From Acetobacter sp. (GTDB taxonomy: Bacteria; Pseudomonadota; Alphaproteobacteria; Acetobacterales; Acetobacteraceae): DNA of 64,000 bases. The stretch spans positions 2,294,001 to 2,358,000 of the forward strand of contig NZ_JAKVME010000001.1 of the NCBI RefSeq assembly GCF_022483985.1. Reading direction: 5' to 3'. Made by a program: the position numbers and the translations under genes. The notes below the pieces were generated by a model. It saw only the letters and a list, made by a program, of their open reading frames with translations, was not told the origin of the DNA and ran no database searches. Each line of letters starts with the position of its first letter. Position 1 is the stretch's first letter. Below are positions 1-9,689 of the stretch, one piece after another.

Positions 1-1
1 G

Positions 2-337
2 CAACAGAACATCCCCGCCCTGCAAGGGATGGCGACACCGGAAATGGTCAGCTATTTCAATCAGGAACTGGCCGGTCTGGCGAGCCGTGGTGAGCGGAAT
101 GTCGTGTCGGATGTCCGTTTTCTTCAGGGTGATCTGTCCGAAGCCTGGTCGGAAAACGGCTATGATTACGCCACGGTTGCCCTGCGCTACAGTCTGATCG
201 ACATGACGACCGACATGATGGGACGTGTTGTCAGCGGCAGTTCCGCCGATCCTGTGACGGTGACGGAACTGTGGACCTTCGTACGTCCGGCATCAGGCGG
301 GGGCTGGCTGCTCTCGGCCATCCAGCAGGCGCGTTGA
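2..337 (+). CDS. Tim44-like domain protein, C-terminal part
   Basis: The reading frame is open from base 2, so the gene begins before the window; about 111 C-terminal residues are visible. The stretch (MVSYFNQELAGLASRG, then a polar beta-rich region with ELWTFVRP and a final LLSAIQQ) fits the C-terminal Tim44-like domain seen in alphaproteobacterial membrane-anchored proteins. In that family the fold binds substrates or lipids near the inner membrane. The N-terminal membrane segment expected for the family lies outside the window. The in-frame ATG at 29 is probably internal, because the preceding codons (QQNIPALQG) also read like domain sequence. Family assignment is by pattern recognition and is moderately sure. 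Confidence 0.65.
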   Translation, partial: QQNIPALQGMATPEMVSYFNQELAGLASRGERNVVSDVRFLQGDLSEAWSENGYDYATVALRYSLIDMTTDMMGRVVSGSSADPVTVTELWTFVRPASGGGWLLSAIQQAR

Positions 338-523
338 AACGATCTGACTTCAGGGAGTTTTCCCGCAACAGGCTTTGCCCGGGCAAAGCGCAGCAAAACA
401 GCAAGGCCGGTCTATGCGGTCGGCTTAACTGACTGGCCTTTGCGGAGGTCGATGCGGGCTCCGCCCTCCTCCGGCAGGGACCGCAGGCCCCTGCACCCCG
501 ATTTATTGATAATCAAACAGTTT

Positions 524-562
524 CCAAAGGCGCGCCTTTGGCGGGGTTCGGGGCAGCGCCCC
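524..562. repeat. Palindrome plus hairpin in the 338-682 intergenic stretch
   Basis: Bases 524-541 form a perfect 18-bp palindrome (CCAAAGGCG/CGCCTTTGG). Bases 550-562 form a GGGGC-AGC-GCCCC hairpin. I see no gene in 338-682; the minus-strand frame crossing 412-756 has no family resemblance. The pair lies downstream of the Tim44-like gene on the plus strand and of the acyltransferase gene on the minus strand, so it could terminate convergent transcripts. It could also be a dispersed intergenic repeat. Confidence 0.45.
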
Positions 563-682
563 GTCAATCTCCTCGACAGGAAGGGCAGGCAGAAAGGCTG
601 ATGGTATACCCTTTTGATCCCATCCTGCTGAACGTCCTGTCCATCGAGCAACCTCTGCACGGGATCAGCACCGGTCACGACC

Positions 683-1756
683 TCATGCCTTGACAGAACT
701 GTCCTTGCTGAAGAGGCGGACTTTTCGTCCCATGAGAATGAAAGGTTTCTCGACATATTCGTATGTCAGGCATGACACGAGAAGCGTCATCAGGATGGAG
801 AAGTGTACGATCCAGTTGCCTGCGTCATAGGACAGGTCGACATGGAACAGGTACACCAGAAACATGCTGACCGGGAAATGCACCAGGTAAATACTGTAGG
901 ACAGTTTTCCCAGCATGAAGAAAACCGGGTTGCCCATGACCCTGTCAACAAAAGCGGCTTTATCCATCAACGCGATGGCGACGGCGGCGAACAACACCGA
1001 AACCAGATAGATCGGTACCGGATGAAATGGTGGCGGCAGGCAGATGGTTGATACGGCAATCGTGAAAACGCCGAAAACACAGAGAGCTTCCGCGACATTT
1101 TCTCTGATTTGCAGACGCTTTACGACATCCATGATGGAAACCATGATGCCCATGCTCAGTAAAAGCCGCAGCATTCCTGCACTCACACCATGAAATACCG
1201 GGTCATTATTGCCTGCGACACGGAATCCATGACGCTCTGCGACAAAAAGGAAAAACACGAAGACCGCGTAGAACAATGGACGACAGAAAACCGCCAGAAG
1301 CACGACCAGAGACCCCAGATAAAACTCCAGAGAAATGGACCATGACGGCAGATTGATTGAAAAGGACTCAGATGTGACGAGCGACTGGGTCATCAGATAG
1401 TTGCTGATCAGGTCACGTTTTACATTATTACTGAAATAGGATGGGATGCCATGCACCATTCCGTAGAAAACTCCCACCACAACAGACAGCATGACGCAAT
1501 GGAGTGGGTAAAGCCGGAGAAAACGGGACCAGTAAAAATTGACAGCCTCCCGAATACTCACGCGGGGAAATCTGTCATCGTACGATTTTATCAGAACATA
1601 GGCAGAGAGGGCGAAGAATACATCGACGGCGAAAGGCGCATTCGTGATCATTGAACGCCCGGATTGCCAGCCTATCATGATACCGAATGTATGCTGATAG
1701 GCGACAGCAAGAGCCAGCAGCCCCCGAATTCCTTCGAGACCTCGTATTCTCTTCAC
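683..1756 (-). CDS. Acyltransferase 3 family membrane protein
   Basis: This is an integral inner-membrane O-acyltransferase of the OafA/YrhL type, which adds acetyl or related groups to surface sugars. The N-terminus reads RIRGLEGIRGLLALAVAYQHTFG, typical of the family (LDGLRGLAALxVxxxH) with the catalytic-type His. About ten hydrophobic segments follow, and KLSYSIYLVHFPVSMFLVY is the usual late-family motif. I chose the GTG at 1756 because GAGGGG sits 7 bases upstream and the conserved motif begins four codons later. Upstream in-frame starts at 1834 and 1918 would add a polar tail unlike the family. Length is about 357 residues, normal for the family. The substrate cannot be told from sequence. 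Confidence 0.8.
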   Translation of the reverse strand: MKRIRGLEGIRGLLALAVAYQHTFGIMIGWQSGRSMITNAPFAVDVFFALSAYVLIKSYDDRFPRVSIREAVNFYWSRFLRLYPLHCVMLSVVVGVFYGMVHGIPSYFSNNVKRDLISNYLMTQSLVTSESFSINLPSWSISLEFYLGSLVVLLAVFCRPLFYAVFVFFLFVAERHGFRVAGNNDPVFHGVSAGMLRLLLSMGIMVSIMDVVKRLQIRENVAEALCVFGVFTIAVSTICLPPPFHPVPIYLVSVLFAAVAIALMDKAAFVDRVMGNPVFFMLGKLSYSIYLVHFPVSMFLVYLFHVDLSYDAGNWIVHFSILMTLLVSCLTYEYVEKPFILMGRKVRLFSKDSSVKA

Positions 1757-2067
1757 ATTCCGCCCCTCGTTGCCTTCGTTGATCGATCTTTTTCCTTTCT
1801 CATCACCTTCAAAAGGAAAGTTGGGTGCTTTCATGCGTGATGGCTGTAATGATGGCAATAGTATCCCGCACGCCGGGGCAGATCCGCTGCGGGCAACCGA
1901 TCGGGGAGCGCTGGGCATGCTCCCGTCGGCGAGAAAGGAGACACGGCAGACTTCCTGCCAATAGCTCGATCACATTGTCATTCGGGGATACAGACCGACC
2001 CTGAACGACGCGGCTGAAAGCCTCATGTCCAAGCTATGAGGCTGCGTGAAAAGCGTTATTTCAACCG

Positions 2068-2095
2068 CCCCGGACAGGCATATCTCCTGCCGGGG
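2068..2095 (-). terminator. Putative terminator hairpin
   Basis: CCCCGG-a-CAGG pairs with CCTGCCGGGG across a 7-base loop, about 70 bases past the stop of the membrane-protein gene at 2164. There is no strong T tract on the minus strand, so this is a weak intrinsic terminator at best. The rest of 1757-2163 shows no gene and should hold the acyltransferase promoter. Confidence 0.35.
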
Positions 2096-2163
2096 ACAAC
2101 CGGCGGTCATTTCTCTCAGCAGGACGTCATGCCTTCAGTGGAGAGGCCTCCCGATACCACTGC

Positions 2164-2619
2164 CTATGAGCTTTCTATCGCCTGCTCATCCCATTCATCT
2201 GACAGAGCCGCCAGTTCCTTCGTAATGGCGGCCTTACGCTGACGGACCTGTAGCTGGCGGGTGAGCTTGACCCCGACGATAGCCAGTTCAAAAACGAACC
2301 AGCCTCCTCCCGCAGCGCTCCATCCGACGACACTGGTCATGGGATTCATCAGCAGCATGATGGCTGCTTCCATCGATCCGTCCGCGTTCCACAGCATGTG
2401 AAACGGATGTACGAGAGCCGCGAACGCATAAGGCATCATCATTCTGGCCATCATCTCTCCCCGATTGCTGTCCAGCATGTAGACCGTAATCAGGGGGACC
2501 AGCATGATCCCTATCAGCAGCGAATAACCGGGAAGCCACGCCAGAGCGGCTCCGCAGGCGAGACCATTGACCCATTTCATCAGGGAGCCACGCTGTCCCT
2601 TGGCGACTGAGGCTGTCAC
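2164..2619 (-). CDS. Small multi-spanning membrane protein coupled to the kinase-like gene
   Basis: I do not recognise the family. About 151 residues hold three hydrophobic blocks: LACGAALAWLPGYSLLIGIM with LVPLITVYML, PYAFAALVHPFHMLW, and a segment ending GGGWFVFELAIVGVKL. A basic, charged C-terminal tail follows. The GTG at 2619 overlaps the upstream stop as GTGA (2616-2619), the standard arrangement for translational coupling, so I prefer it over a TTG at 2637. Coupling suggests the protein works with the degenerate kinase immediately upstream, perhaps as its membrane partner. That role is inference. Confidence 0.6.
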   Translation of the reverse strand: MTASVAKGQRGSLMKWVNGLACGAALAWLPGYSLLIGIMLVPLITVYMLDSNRGEMMARMMMPYAFAALVHPFHMLWNADGSMEAAIMLLMNPMTSVVGWSAAGGGWFVFELAIVGVKLTRQLQVRQRKAAITKELAALSDEWDEQAIESS

Positions 2620-4589
2620 AGCACAATCTCCGCGCAAAGAGAGCCTATGGCGCAGACAACACCCACAGCCGTTGCCAGACGGATCATCTCGTTTCTCATG
2701 GGCAGTGGCACGTCCGTATCCTGCCGTTCGAGCCGTTCACGCTCTGCTTTCAGCGCATGCTCCTGCTTCCGTGCGGCGCTATAGGCTGTCTGGTCACGAC
2801 GCAGGGCCTGCGGATCCGTAAGAATTTTCTGCATGAGGCCAAGATCGCCCTCACCTGAGGCAACCGCCAACTGTTCTCCACGGGAAGTTCTGGTGCTGCG
2901 GCTGCGCCAGCGTTTCAGTTCCGGCGTCAGATGCGGCAGCAGCTTGCGGCCGATCCCCTTCAGCGGTCCGGTCATGTAAAGATGTTGCAGTCTCGCAAGA
3001 AGCGCCAGATCCAGAGGCCAACTGTTCTTCGTTATAGCCAGATCACTGAACGCATCCACAAGGCGGCTTCTCAGAGCAGCCACCGACATGAAGGTCGTCA
3101 TCTGCCTGTCAAGCAGCGCGGTCGCTCCCGCGGTTTCTGTGTCTTGCCCGGCATTAAGCCATTGCAGAAGGGCCCATGTCGCCGTCAGACGATCGCTCTC
3201 GCAGCGCGGCGACAGACAGGGCAGATAGGGGTTGAGGGCATAAGGCAGCCTGTCGATATCTGACAGAGTTTCTACGGAAACCTGTCGCGCGGCCTTCTGC
3301 ACCACGGCACAGGCGGCTGCCTGCGTGGCTACCGTGGTAACGAGCGCAAACCTGTCCAGACGGCCGGTGCGGATCAGCTCGAAAACAGCCGTTGAGGGAT
3401 CAAGGGAGGTCGTGCTTTTCCCCGCCAGCGCGGATGTCAGCAACTGACCGATGGCGTCCGGCCAGAACCATATACCGTTCCAGCACAGGGGCATGGTCGG
3501 GTCGATCGCGGAAATAATTTCCATGAGGGTGCCTGAAGACGCAAGAGTGCCGTCTTCAGCCAGCGCCGCATCCCGGGCCAGCAGAGCCAGCCTGCCCGCC
3601 GCCTGAGGCATTCCCAGCTCGTAGGACATCCAGCGCTCGATAACACCTCTGACCAGAAGGCTGGCGAATTCCTTTCCATACCGTGCGGCATACCATGCCA
3701 GTGCCCGGGCCGTCTTGATCCGTACGGAGCCCAGCATGATCGGAGCCGTTGCCGCAGTGCTACGACGGACGACATATCCCTTGTGGTCCGCCGCATGAAG
3801 CAGGTCTCTGGGCGAGGGTCTTGCTGCGGGGTCATCCGACAGCATGGCCGCGAGCAGGGGAGCCACATCCTGCGAAAGTAGCAGATGTCCCGCCAGCACA
3901 GCGAAACTGCCTTTCTGAAAACGCTCTTCAAGCAGACCGCCCGGAGCGTCGTCCCGGTAAGGCGCGCATCCTCCCAGCAACCATGCCGCGAGGGCGCCGA
4001 GAGAGAAGATATCGTCCACTATGCTGCCGCTGCCACGTCCGGCAGGCTCGCACAGTGCGGATGTCAGCGGTTCAAACCGATCTGGCTGGAAATATGCGGG
4101 AGGAGCCGTCACTGCGGGCCCGAGACATACCGCGCTGCGTCCACCCGCATCGAACACGTTGTCCGGCCGGATAGCGCGATGGGTAACGCCAGCTTCGTTA
4201 TAAGCGTGAAGGATACTCGCAATCGGAACGATGACGCGCTCAAGGACGGCGGTTTCCGTCCATGTGCCGCCGTCACTCAGAGGATTGCCGGGCGGCGCAT
4301 CGCACAGAATCCACAGTGAGCCGGTTGCATCGTTGAACGACCTGACCGGCAGCAGGTTGGGCACCCGTATTTTGGCGATAACGGCGGCGCTGGCCTGCGG
4401 TGGCAGGAGCGCCGACGGCGCCAGAGCAAGGAGTTCGGTTGTCGGGGAGACAGTGTCCTTGACCTGATAGGAAGGGCAATTGACGAAGTCGGGGAGCTTA
4501 TGATCAGGATTGATGACATAGCGCCCGTCGATTGTCAGGCTCCGGCTGTCTCCCGCTTCAGATTGCCCGAATTCGTCTGCCCCGGCCAT
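2616..4589 (-). CDS. Degenerate serine/threonine protein kinase-like protein (pseudokinase)
   Basis: About 657 residues. The N-terminal 270 or so look like a eukaryotic-type protein kinase fold: a hinge-like WILCDAPPGNPLS, a catalytic-loop region VTHRAIRPDNVF, and IFSLGALAAWLLGGCAPYR resembling the DxxSLGxxxYxLLxG helix. The catalytic Asp of HRDxKPxN is Ala, and no DFG is visible (LGPAVTAPP stands there). A classical VAIK lysine is also hard to find. The protein is therefore probably non-catalytic and acts as a scaffold or sensor. The C-terminal half is helical with no recognised domain and ends in a hydrophobic segment (LATAVGVVCAIGSLCAEIVL). The ATG at 4589 has AAAGGG 5 bases upstream; a GTG at 4595 is less well placed. 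purA lies upstream on the same strand. Confidence 0.7.
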   Translation of the reverse strand: MAGADEFGQSEAGDSRSLTIDGRYVINPDHKLPDFVNCPSYQVKDTVSPTTELLALAPSALLPPQASAAVIAKIRVPNLLPVRSFNDATGSLWILCDAPPGNPLSDGGTWTETAVLERVIVPIASILHAYNEAGVTHRAIRPDNVFDAGGRSAVCLGPAVTAPPAYFQPDRFEPLTSALCEPAGRGSGSIVDDIFSLGALAAWLLGGCAPYRDDAPGGLLEERFQKGSFAVLAGHLLLSQDVAPLLAAMLSDDPAARPSPRDLLHAADHKGYVVRRSTAATAPIMLGSVRIKTARALAWYAARYGKEFASLLVRGVIERWMSYELGMPQAAGRLALLARDAALAEDGTLASSGTLMEIISAIDPTMPLCWNGIWFWPDAIGQLLTSALAGKSTTSLDPSTAVFELIRTGRLDRFALVTTVATQAAACAVVQKAARQVSVETLSDIDRLPYALNPYLPCLSPRCESDRLTATWALLQWLNAGQDTETAGATALLDRQMTTFMSVAALRSRLVDAFSDLAITKNSWPLDLALLARLQHLYMTGPLKGIGRKLLPHLTPELKRWRSRSTRTSRGEQLAVASGEGDLGLMQKILTDPQALRRDQTAYSAARKQEHALKAERERLERQDTDVPLPMRNEMIRLATAVGVVCAIGSLCAEIVL

Positions 4590-4669
4590 GCTCACCCTTT
4601 ACGCATTTCAGAATACGCAAAGGGTAGCGGGCAGCTATTAACGGACTCTTATAAAAGAGCGTGATTCGT

Positions 4670-5959
4670 TCAGGAATCGAACGGGTCACGTACCAGAATG
4701 GTGTCGTCGCGTTCCGGACTGGTGGACAGCAGGGTCACGGGCGCTTCGACCAGTTCCTCGATCCGGCGGACATACTTGATGGCCTGTGCCGGCAGTTCTG
4801 CCCAGCTACGCGCGCCTTTTGTGGATTCCTTCCACCCTTCCAGCGTCTCATAGACCGGTTTGACACGGCTCTGGGCGGCAGGAGCGGCGGGAAAGCGCCT
4901 GATGATCTCGCCATCGAGATCGTAGCCGATGCAGATGCGGATTTCATCGAGCCCGTCGAGCACGTCCAGCTTGGTGAGAGCCAGACCATTGACACCGCCG
5001 ACCTGCGCCGCATGACGCACCAGAACGGCATCGAACCAGCCGCAGCGACGCGGACGCCCCGTGACCGTTCCGAACTCATGACCCCGCTCACCGAGAATAC
5101 GACCTGTCTCGTCAAACAGTTCGCTCGGGAACGGGCCTTCGCCGACACGTGTGGTGTAGGCCTTGGCGATGCCGAGCACGAAGCCAGCCGCTGCCGGTCC
5201 CATGCCTGAACCGGTGCCTGCGTTGGAAGCAACCGTGTTGGAGCTGGTCACGAACGGATAGGTGCCGTGATCGACATCCAGCATGACAGCCTGAGCGCCT
5301 TCGAACAGGATCTTGCTGCCGTTCTTGCGCTCGGCTTCCAGCAGGTCGGCGACCGGCGTCATGTAAGGCAGAACCTTGGGCGCGATGTCATTCAGGAACG
5401 CCAGCAGGTCGGCTTTTTCGAACGTCTCGGCGCCGAGGCCAGCCAGCAGGGTGTTGTGATGCAGAAGAAGCTCGTCGAGCTTCCAGTCGAGTGTCTCGGG
5501 TTCGGCGAGGTCGCACAGGCGGATGGCGCGACGGGCGACCTTGTCTTCATAGGCCGGACCGATGCCGCGACCGGTTGTGCCGATCTTGCGGTCGCCACGG
5601 GCGGCTTCGCGGGCACGGTCGAGCGCACCATGCACCGGCAGGATCAGCGGCACGTTTTCAGCGATTTTCAGGGTTGCCGGAGAGACGGGCAGACCCTGAG
5701 CCACCACGCGGTCGATTTCCGACAGCAGCGCCTGCGGATCGACGACGACGCCGTTGCCGATAATGCCGATCTTGCCGCGCACGAGACCGGACGGCAGCAG
5801 GGACAGCTTGTAGACCTGATCACCCACCACCAGCGTATGGCCCGCATTGTGTCCGCCCTGAAAGCGGACGACGACGTCGGCGCGGCTGGCCAGCCAGTCA
5901 ACGATCTTGCCTTTGCCCTCGTCGCCCCACTGGGCCCCGATCACGGTGACATTCGACAT
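4670..5959 (-). CDS. purA: Adenylosuccinate synthetase
   Basis: This enzyme joins IMP and aspartate using GTP to make adenylosuccinate, the first committed step to AMP, in the cytoplasm. The N-terminus [23 protein letters not shown] carries the GDEGKGK phosphate-binding loop. [22 protein letters not shown] and [12 protein letters not shown] are all present and intact. I chose the ATG at 5959 because it starts directly at the conserved N-terminus; an in-frame start at 6004 would add 15 unlike residues. Length is about 429 residues, as usual. It lies 66 bases downstream of hisZ and may share its transcript. Confidence 0.97.
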   Translation of the reverse strand: MSNVTVIGAQWGDEGKGKIVDWLASRADVVVRFQGGHNAGHTLVVGDQVYKLSLLPSGLVRGKIGIIGNGVVVDPQALLSEIDRVVAQGLPVSPATLKIAENVPLILPVHGALDRAREAARGDRKIGTTGRGIGPAYEDKVARRAIRLCDLAEPETLDWKLDELLLHHNTLLAGLGAETFEKADLLAFLNDIAPKVLPYMTPVADLLEAERKNGSKILFEGAQAVMLDVDHGTYPFVTSSNTVASNAGTGSGMGPAAAGFVLGIAKAYTTRVGEGPFPSELFDETGRILGERGHEFGTVTGRPRRCGWFDAVLVRHAAQVGGVNGLALTKLDVLDGLDEIRICIGYDLDGEIIRRFPAAPAAQSRVKPVYETLEGWKESTKGARSWAELPAQAIKYVRRIEELVEAPVTLLSTSPERDDTILVRDPFDS

Positions 5960-6025
5960 GACGCAGCTTCTCCGATGGTAAATGATAGGAATACAGGAGG
6001 CCACAGCCTCCGTGGAAAGGAACGG

Positions 6026-7174
6026 TCAGACGACCGGAACGAGTGTTCCATCCCGGCTGATGAAAGAGCAGACGAGACGACGGGCTTCTGCCTCTTCGTG
6101 TGGCTCGGCGACGAGACCTGCCACAGTGACATAACCCCTGTCACGAAGAGCGCGGCCCACGGTTTCATCCGTGCCGAACGGCAGATACACCCGCTGCGGC
6201 TGCTCCCTCCGGGGAGCCGCACGGAAGACGGCATTGGGCCGCAGGGTCAGGCCACAGGCGGGCTCATTGTCGTTGCACAGATAGCGGCCGCCCCGTCCCA
6301 GCTCTTCCTGTGAGCCAAGCGCATAGACTGAAACACAGACCCCGGTGTGGTATTTCCAGCCGCGGAACTCGACCGGATCAACCGTCACCTGACAGCCCGG
6401 CACGCGGGAGCGGATCGCCGCGGTGGACTCCATGAGACGCTCACTGAAAGCGCGAGTCTTTTCAGGCAGACTGACATCGTGCAGGGCGGCGAGCGCCTGA
6501 TCCGCTTCACCGGCGGCATTGAGCAGACGGATCAGGGCGTCCGCGACCGGCCCTCCGTGTTCGGCGACGGCGGCGGCGTCCTTGCGATCAAGGGCGTGCA
6601 TCAGGGCGGTTGTGGCGGCGGCCGACAGCCCAGCCTGCTCGATTAGGGAAGGGGCCAGAGGCGGCATTGTCAGGTCGAAGGAGAGATCAGTGATACCGAC
6701 GCGGGCCAGAGCCTCGGCGGCGATAGCCACAACCTCGGCGTCGGCCTGCACGCTGTCGGGGCCGATCAGTTCAATTCCGGCCTGCCCGATCTGGCGTTCA
6801 TTCTGTCCCGCCGTGCCATTCCCGACCAGAATGACCTGCCCTGCGTAGGAGAGGCGCAGGGGGCGGGGCGTATCATGCAGACGGGTCGCGGCGATGCGCG
6901 CGATCTGCGGCGTGATGTCCGGACGCAGGGCCATCATCCGACGTGTATCGGGGTCCATCAGGCGGAAGGCCTGATCGGCCAGCGCCGCCCCTGCCCCGCC
7001 GAGCAGCGTGTCCTCGAACTCCATCAATGGCGGCGCGACGCGCTCATAACCGTGGCTGGCGAACACGGACAGGAGCGCCTGAGTGCCGTTCGCCTCGGTC
7101 TGGGCATCGACCGCGAGGAGGTCGATGAAGCCCGGCGGCAGGAGAGCCGGAGAAGGGAGCTGATCGCAGGTCAT
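6026..7174 (-). CDS. hisZ: ATP phosphoribosyltransferase regulatory subunit
   Basis: HisZ is the class II aminoacyl-tRNA-synthetase-like paralogue that pairs with short-form HisG and confers histidine feedback control. The sequence has the HisRS-like motif 2 region (MALRPDITPQIARIA), an early motif-1-like block (GYERVAPPLMEFEDTLL) and the late GRGGRYL segment. About 382 residues fits HisZ and is shorter than HisRS, because the anticodon-binding domain is missing. hisG is not in the window. The order pheS-pheT-hisZ-purA on one strand with short gaps suggests co-transcription. Confidence 0.92.
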   Translation of the reverse strand: MTCDQLPSPALLPPGFIDLLAVDAQTEANGTQALLSVFASHGYERVAPPLMEFEDTLLGGAGAALADQAFRLMDPDTRRMMALRPDITPQIARIAATRLHDTPRPLRLSYAGQVILVGNGTAGQNERQIGQAGIELIGPDSVQADAEVVAIAAEALARVGITDLSFDLTMPPLAPSLIEQAGLSAAATTALMHALDRKDAAAVAEHGGPVADALIRLLNAAGEADQALAALHDVSLPEKTRAFSERLMESTAAIRSRVPGCQVTVDPVEFRGWKYHTGVCVSVYALGSQEELGRGGRYLCNDNEPACGLTLRPNAVFRAAPRREQPQRVYLPFGTDETVGRALRDRGYVTVAGLVAEPHEEAEARRLVCSFISRDGTLVPVV

Positions 7175-7223
7175 GCTGCGCTCATATCACCGCGACGGTT
7201 CCACGTCATGTGGAGTTTCTCCT

Positions 7224-9686
7224 TCAGGAGCGAAGGGATGCGCCGGTGGCCTTGGCGACGGCGGCGATGACCTTCGCGGACACGGCTTCAAGCTGCGCAT
7301 CCGTCAGGCTCTCGTCTTTCGGCTGAAGAACGACTTCGATACCGACCGACTTCTGACCTTCCGGCAGCTTGTCGCCTTCGTAAATGTCGAAGAGCGAAAC
7401 ACCGGCGATCAGGTTGCGTTCAGCGCCACGGGCCGCACGGAGGATGCTTTCCACCGCCACGTCATGCGCGGCGAGGAAGGCGAAATCGCGCCGGACCGGC
7501 TGGAATGGCGAGAGTTCCGGCGCCGACTTCTTGCGGCGCTTGGGCTCTGGGATACGATCGAGGAACACCTCGAACACCACGACAGGCGCATCGAACCCGG
7601 CATCCTGCAGAATGGACGGGTGCAGTTCACCGAAATGGGCCAGCACGTTTTTCGGTCCCTGACGAAGCACACCAGAACGGCCCGGATGGTAGTAGCCGGG
7701 CGCATCGGGCGTGGCGGTCAGGGCGTCAGCCGGTACGCCGAGCGAGGTCAGCACGTCGAGCGCATCTGCCTTGGCAGCGGCGAATGTCATCGGCATGGCG
7801 GCAAGACCCGGCTGCCGGGCCGTACGCCCGGCACGGAGACCGGCGGCGATTGTCGTCTGGCCGTCCGTGCTGAAAGCCGCTCCGATTTCACACAGCCCCA
7901 GATCGGGCCAGCCGCGCGCCGTGTTGCGGCGGGCGGCGGCGAGCAGGTTCGGCACCGGAGTCGGACGCATCTGGTCGAGATCGGCGGCGATGGGGTTCAG
8001 GAGGCGCAGGGAGTCCGGCGCATCGCCGAACTTTCTGGCTTCCTCATAAGCGATGAAGGAGAAGCCGACCGTCTCCATCAGACCGCGCGCGGTCATGACT
8101 CGACGGGCGCGGGCCAGACGGGCGCGTCCGGGTGTGAGCGCCACACCCGGCACGACCGAGCGGGTCGGCAGCGGCACGGGCCTGACCTGATCCAGCCCCT
8201 TGATGCGAAGGATTTCTTCGATCAGGTCACATTCGGGTTCGATCCGGGCGACCGCTTTTTCCAGTTCCATGCAACGGTCAGCGGAAATGTCGGAAGAGGG
8301 ATCGAGGATGACCGCCTGGGCCACGTCATTGCGCCATGAGGGGACCGCAACGGTTACGCTGCCCTCATCACGAGCCTTTGTTTCGAAGCCGAGATGCTCC
8401 AGGAGGATCACGCACTCATCGGCAGGCACGTCGAGGCCGCCGAAGGACGCGACACGGTCGAAGCGCAGCTTCGCCGTGCGCTGCCAGTGCGGCTGGGCAC
8501 CAGCGGACACGACCTCACTCGCCTCGCCGCCACACAGGTCCATGATCATGCGTGTCGCGGCTTCGAGGGCCATGACTGGCATAGCCTGATCGACGCCACG
8601 CTCGAAACGGTAGCGGGCATCGGAGTTGATGCCGAGACGACGGCCGGTCAGGGCGATGCGGATCGGGTCGAACAGGGCGCATTCGACGAAGACATCGGTG
8701 GTGGCGTCCGTGACCTCGGTCGCTTCGCCGCCCATGATGCCGGCGATGGACTGGACGCCCGCGCCGTCAGCGATCACGCAGTCTTCGGACGTGACGATAT
8801 AGTCCTTGCCGTCGAGCGCACGGATCGTCTCGTTGCCGCCACGACAGACGGTGAGCGTGTCGCCTTTGATACGGGCGGCGTCGAAGACGTGCAGGGGACG
8901 GCCGAGGTCGATGGCGAAGAGGTTGGTGATATCGACCAGCGTGGAGATGGAACGCAGGCCGATGGCCTCCAGCCTGTCGCGCAGCCATTGCGGGCTGGGA
9001 CCGTTCTTCACGCCCCGGATGGTGCGTCCAAGCACCCACGGACAGGCTTCGGTGTAAGTGTCGTCCCACTTGATCGGTGAAGGAAAAGTGCCATCGACCG
9101 TGTCGGCGAGGAACGGCTTCAGCTTGCCCAGACCGGCGGCGGCGAGGTCGCGGGCGATGCCATACACGGCCAACGCGTCACCACGGTTCGGAGTAATGGC
9201 GATTTCGACGACGGTGTCGTCGAGGCCCGCGAAGTCGGCATAGGACTGGCCGGGGAACGTATCTTCCGGCAGTTCGGCGATACCATCGGATTCCGCGCCC
9301 AGGCCGAGCTCACGGAGCGAGCAGAGCATGCCGCCGCTGGCCTCGCCACGGATATTGCCCGCCTTGATGGTGATATCGAGACCGGGAACATGAGTGCCCG
9401 GCGGAGCGAAAATGACGGAGATACCTTCGCGTGCGTTCGGCGCGCCGCAGACGACCTGCACATCCTTGAAGCCCGGACCGGCATCGACGCGGCAGACACG
9501 CAGGCGGTCGGCGTTCGGATGCTGGACGGCGGAGAGAATACGGGCTGTGAGGAACGGCGCGACGGCGGCCCCGCGCTGCTCGACGCCCTCGACCTCAAGG
9601 CCGATGCGGTTCAGGGCGGCGCAGATTTCCTCCAGCGTGGCGGAGGTTTCGAGATGGTCTTGGAGCCAGGACAGGGTGAACTTCAT
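7224..9686 (-). CDS. pheT: Phenylalanyl-tRNA synthetase beta subunit
   Basis: This is the large subunit of the cytoplasmic alpha2-beta2 PheRS that charges tRNA-Phe. MKFTLSWLQDHLETSATLEEI is the standard N-terminus. It is followed by the tRNA-binding (EMAP-like) domain near residues 40-150, the B3/B4 editing domain (FDPIRIALTGRRLGINSDARYRFERGVD), B5, and a C-terminal anticodon-binding ferredoxin-like domain (FQPVRRDFAFLAAHDVAVESIL, ending IAAVAKATGASLR). About 820 residues is full length. It starts 3 bases after the pheS stop, the usual pheST operon arrangement. Confidence 0.97.
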   Translation of the reverse strand: MKFTLSWLQDHLETSATLEEICAALNRIGLEVEGVEQRGAAVAPFLTARILSAVQHPNADRLRVCRVDAGPGFKDVQVVCGAPNAREGISVIFAPPGTHVPGLDITIKAGNIRGEASGGMLCSLRELGLGAESDGIAELPEDTFPGQSYADFAGLDDTVVEIAITPNRGDALAVYGIARDLAAAGLGKLKPFLADTVDGTFPSPIKWDDTYTEACPWVLGRTIRGVKNGPSPQWLRDRLEAIGLRSISTLVDITNLFAIDLGRPLHVFDAARIKGDTLTVCRGGNETIRALDGKDYIVTSEDCVIADGAGVQSIAGIMGGEATEVTDATTDVFVECALFDPIRIALTGRRLGINSDARYRFERGVDQAMPVMALEAATRMIMDLCGGEASEVVSAGAQPHWQRTAKLRFDRVASFGGLDVPADECVILLEHLGFETKARDEGSVTVAVPSWRNDVAQAVILDPSSDISADRCMELEKAVARIEPECDLIEEILRIKGLDQVRPVPLPTRSVVPGVALTPGRARLARARRVMTARGLMETVGFSFIAYEEARKFGDAPDSLRLLNPIAADLDQMRPTPVPNLLAAARRNTARGWPDLGLCEIGAAFSTDGQTTIAAGLRAGRTARQPGLAAMPMTFAAAKADALDVLTSLGVPADALTATPDAPGYYHPGRSGVLRQGPKNVLAHFGELHPSILQDAGFDAPVVVFEVFLDRIPEPKRRKKSAPELSPFQPVRRDFAFLAAHDVAVESILRAARGAERNLIAGVSLFDIYEGDKLPEGQKSVGIEVVLQPKDESLTDAQLEAVSAKVIAAVAKATGASLRS

Positions 9687-9689
9687 GGA

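Noticed and set aside
412-756. Minus-strand frame of 114 codons between the Tim44-like and acyltransferase genes
   Set aside because: Overlaps the acyltransferase 3' end, crosses the palindrome/hairpin repeat and has no protein-like pattern.
2619-2637. TTG at 2637 as start of the small membrane protein
   Set aside because: The GTG at 2619 overlaps the upstream stop as GTGA, a far more usual coupled start, and loses no conserved residue.
5267-6313. Long plus-strand open frame opposite purA and hisZ
   Set aside because: It lies entirely antisense to two strongly conserved genes, has no family resemblance, and is an expected by-product of GC-rich codon use.
7173-8339. Long plus-strand open frame opposite pheT
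   Set aside because: Antisense to a certain gene, His/Arg/Gly-rich composition, no domain.
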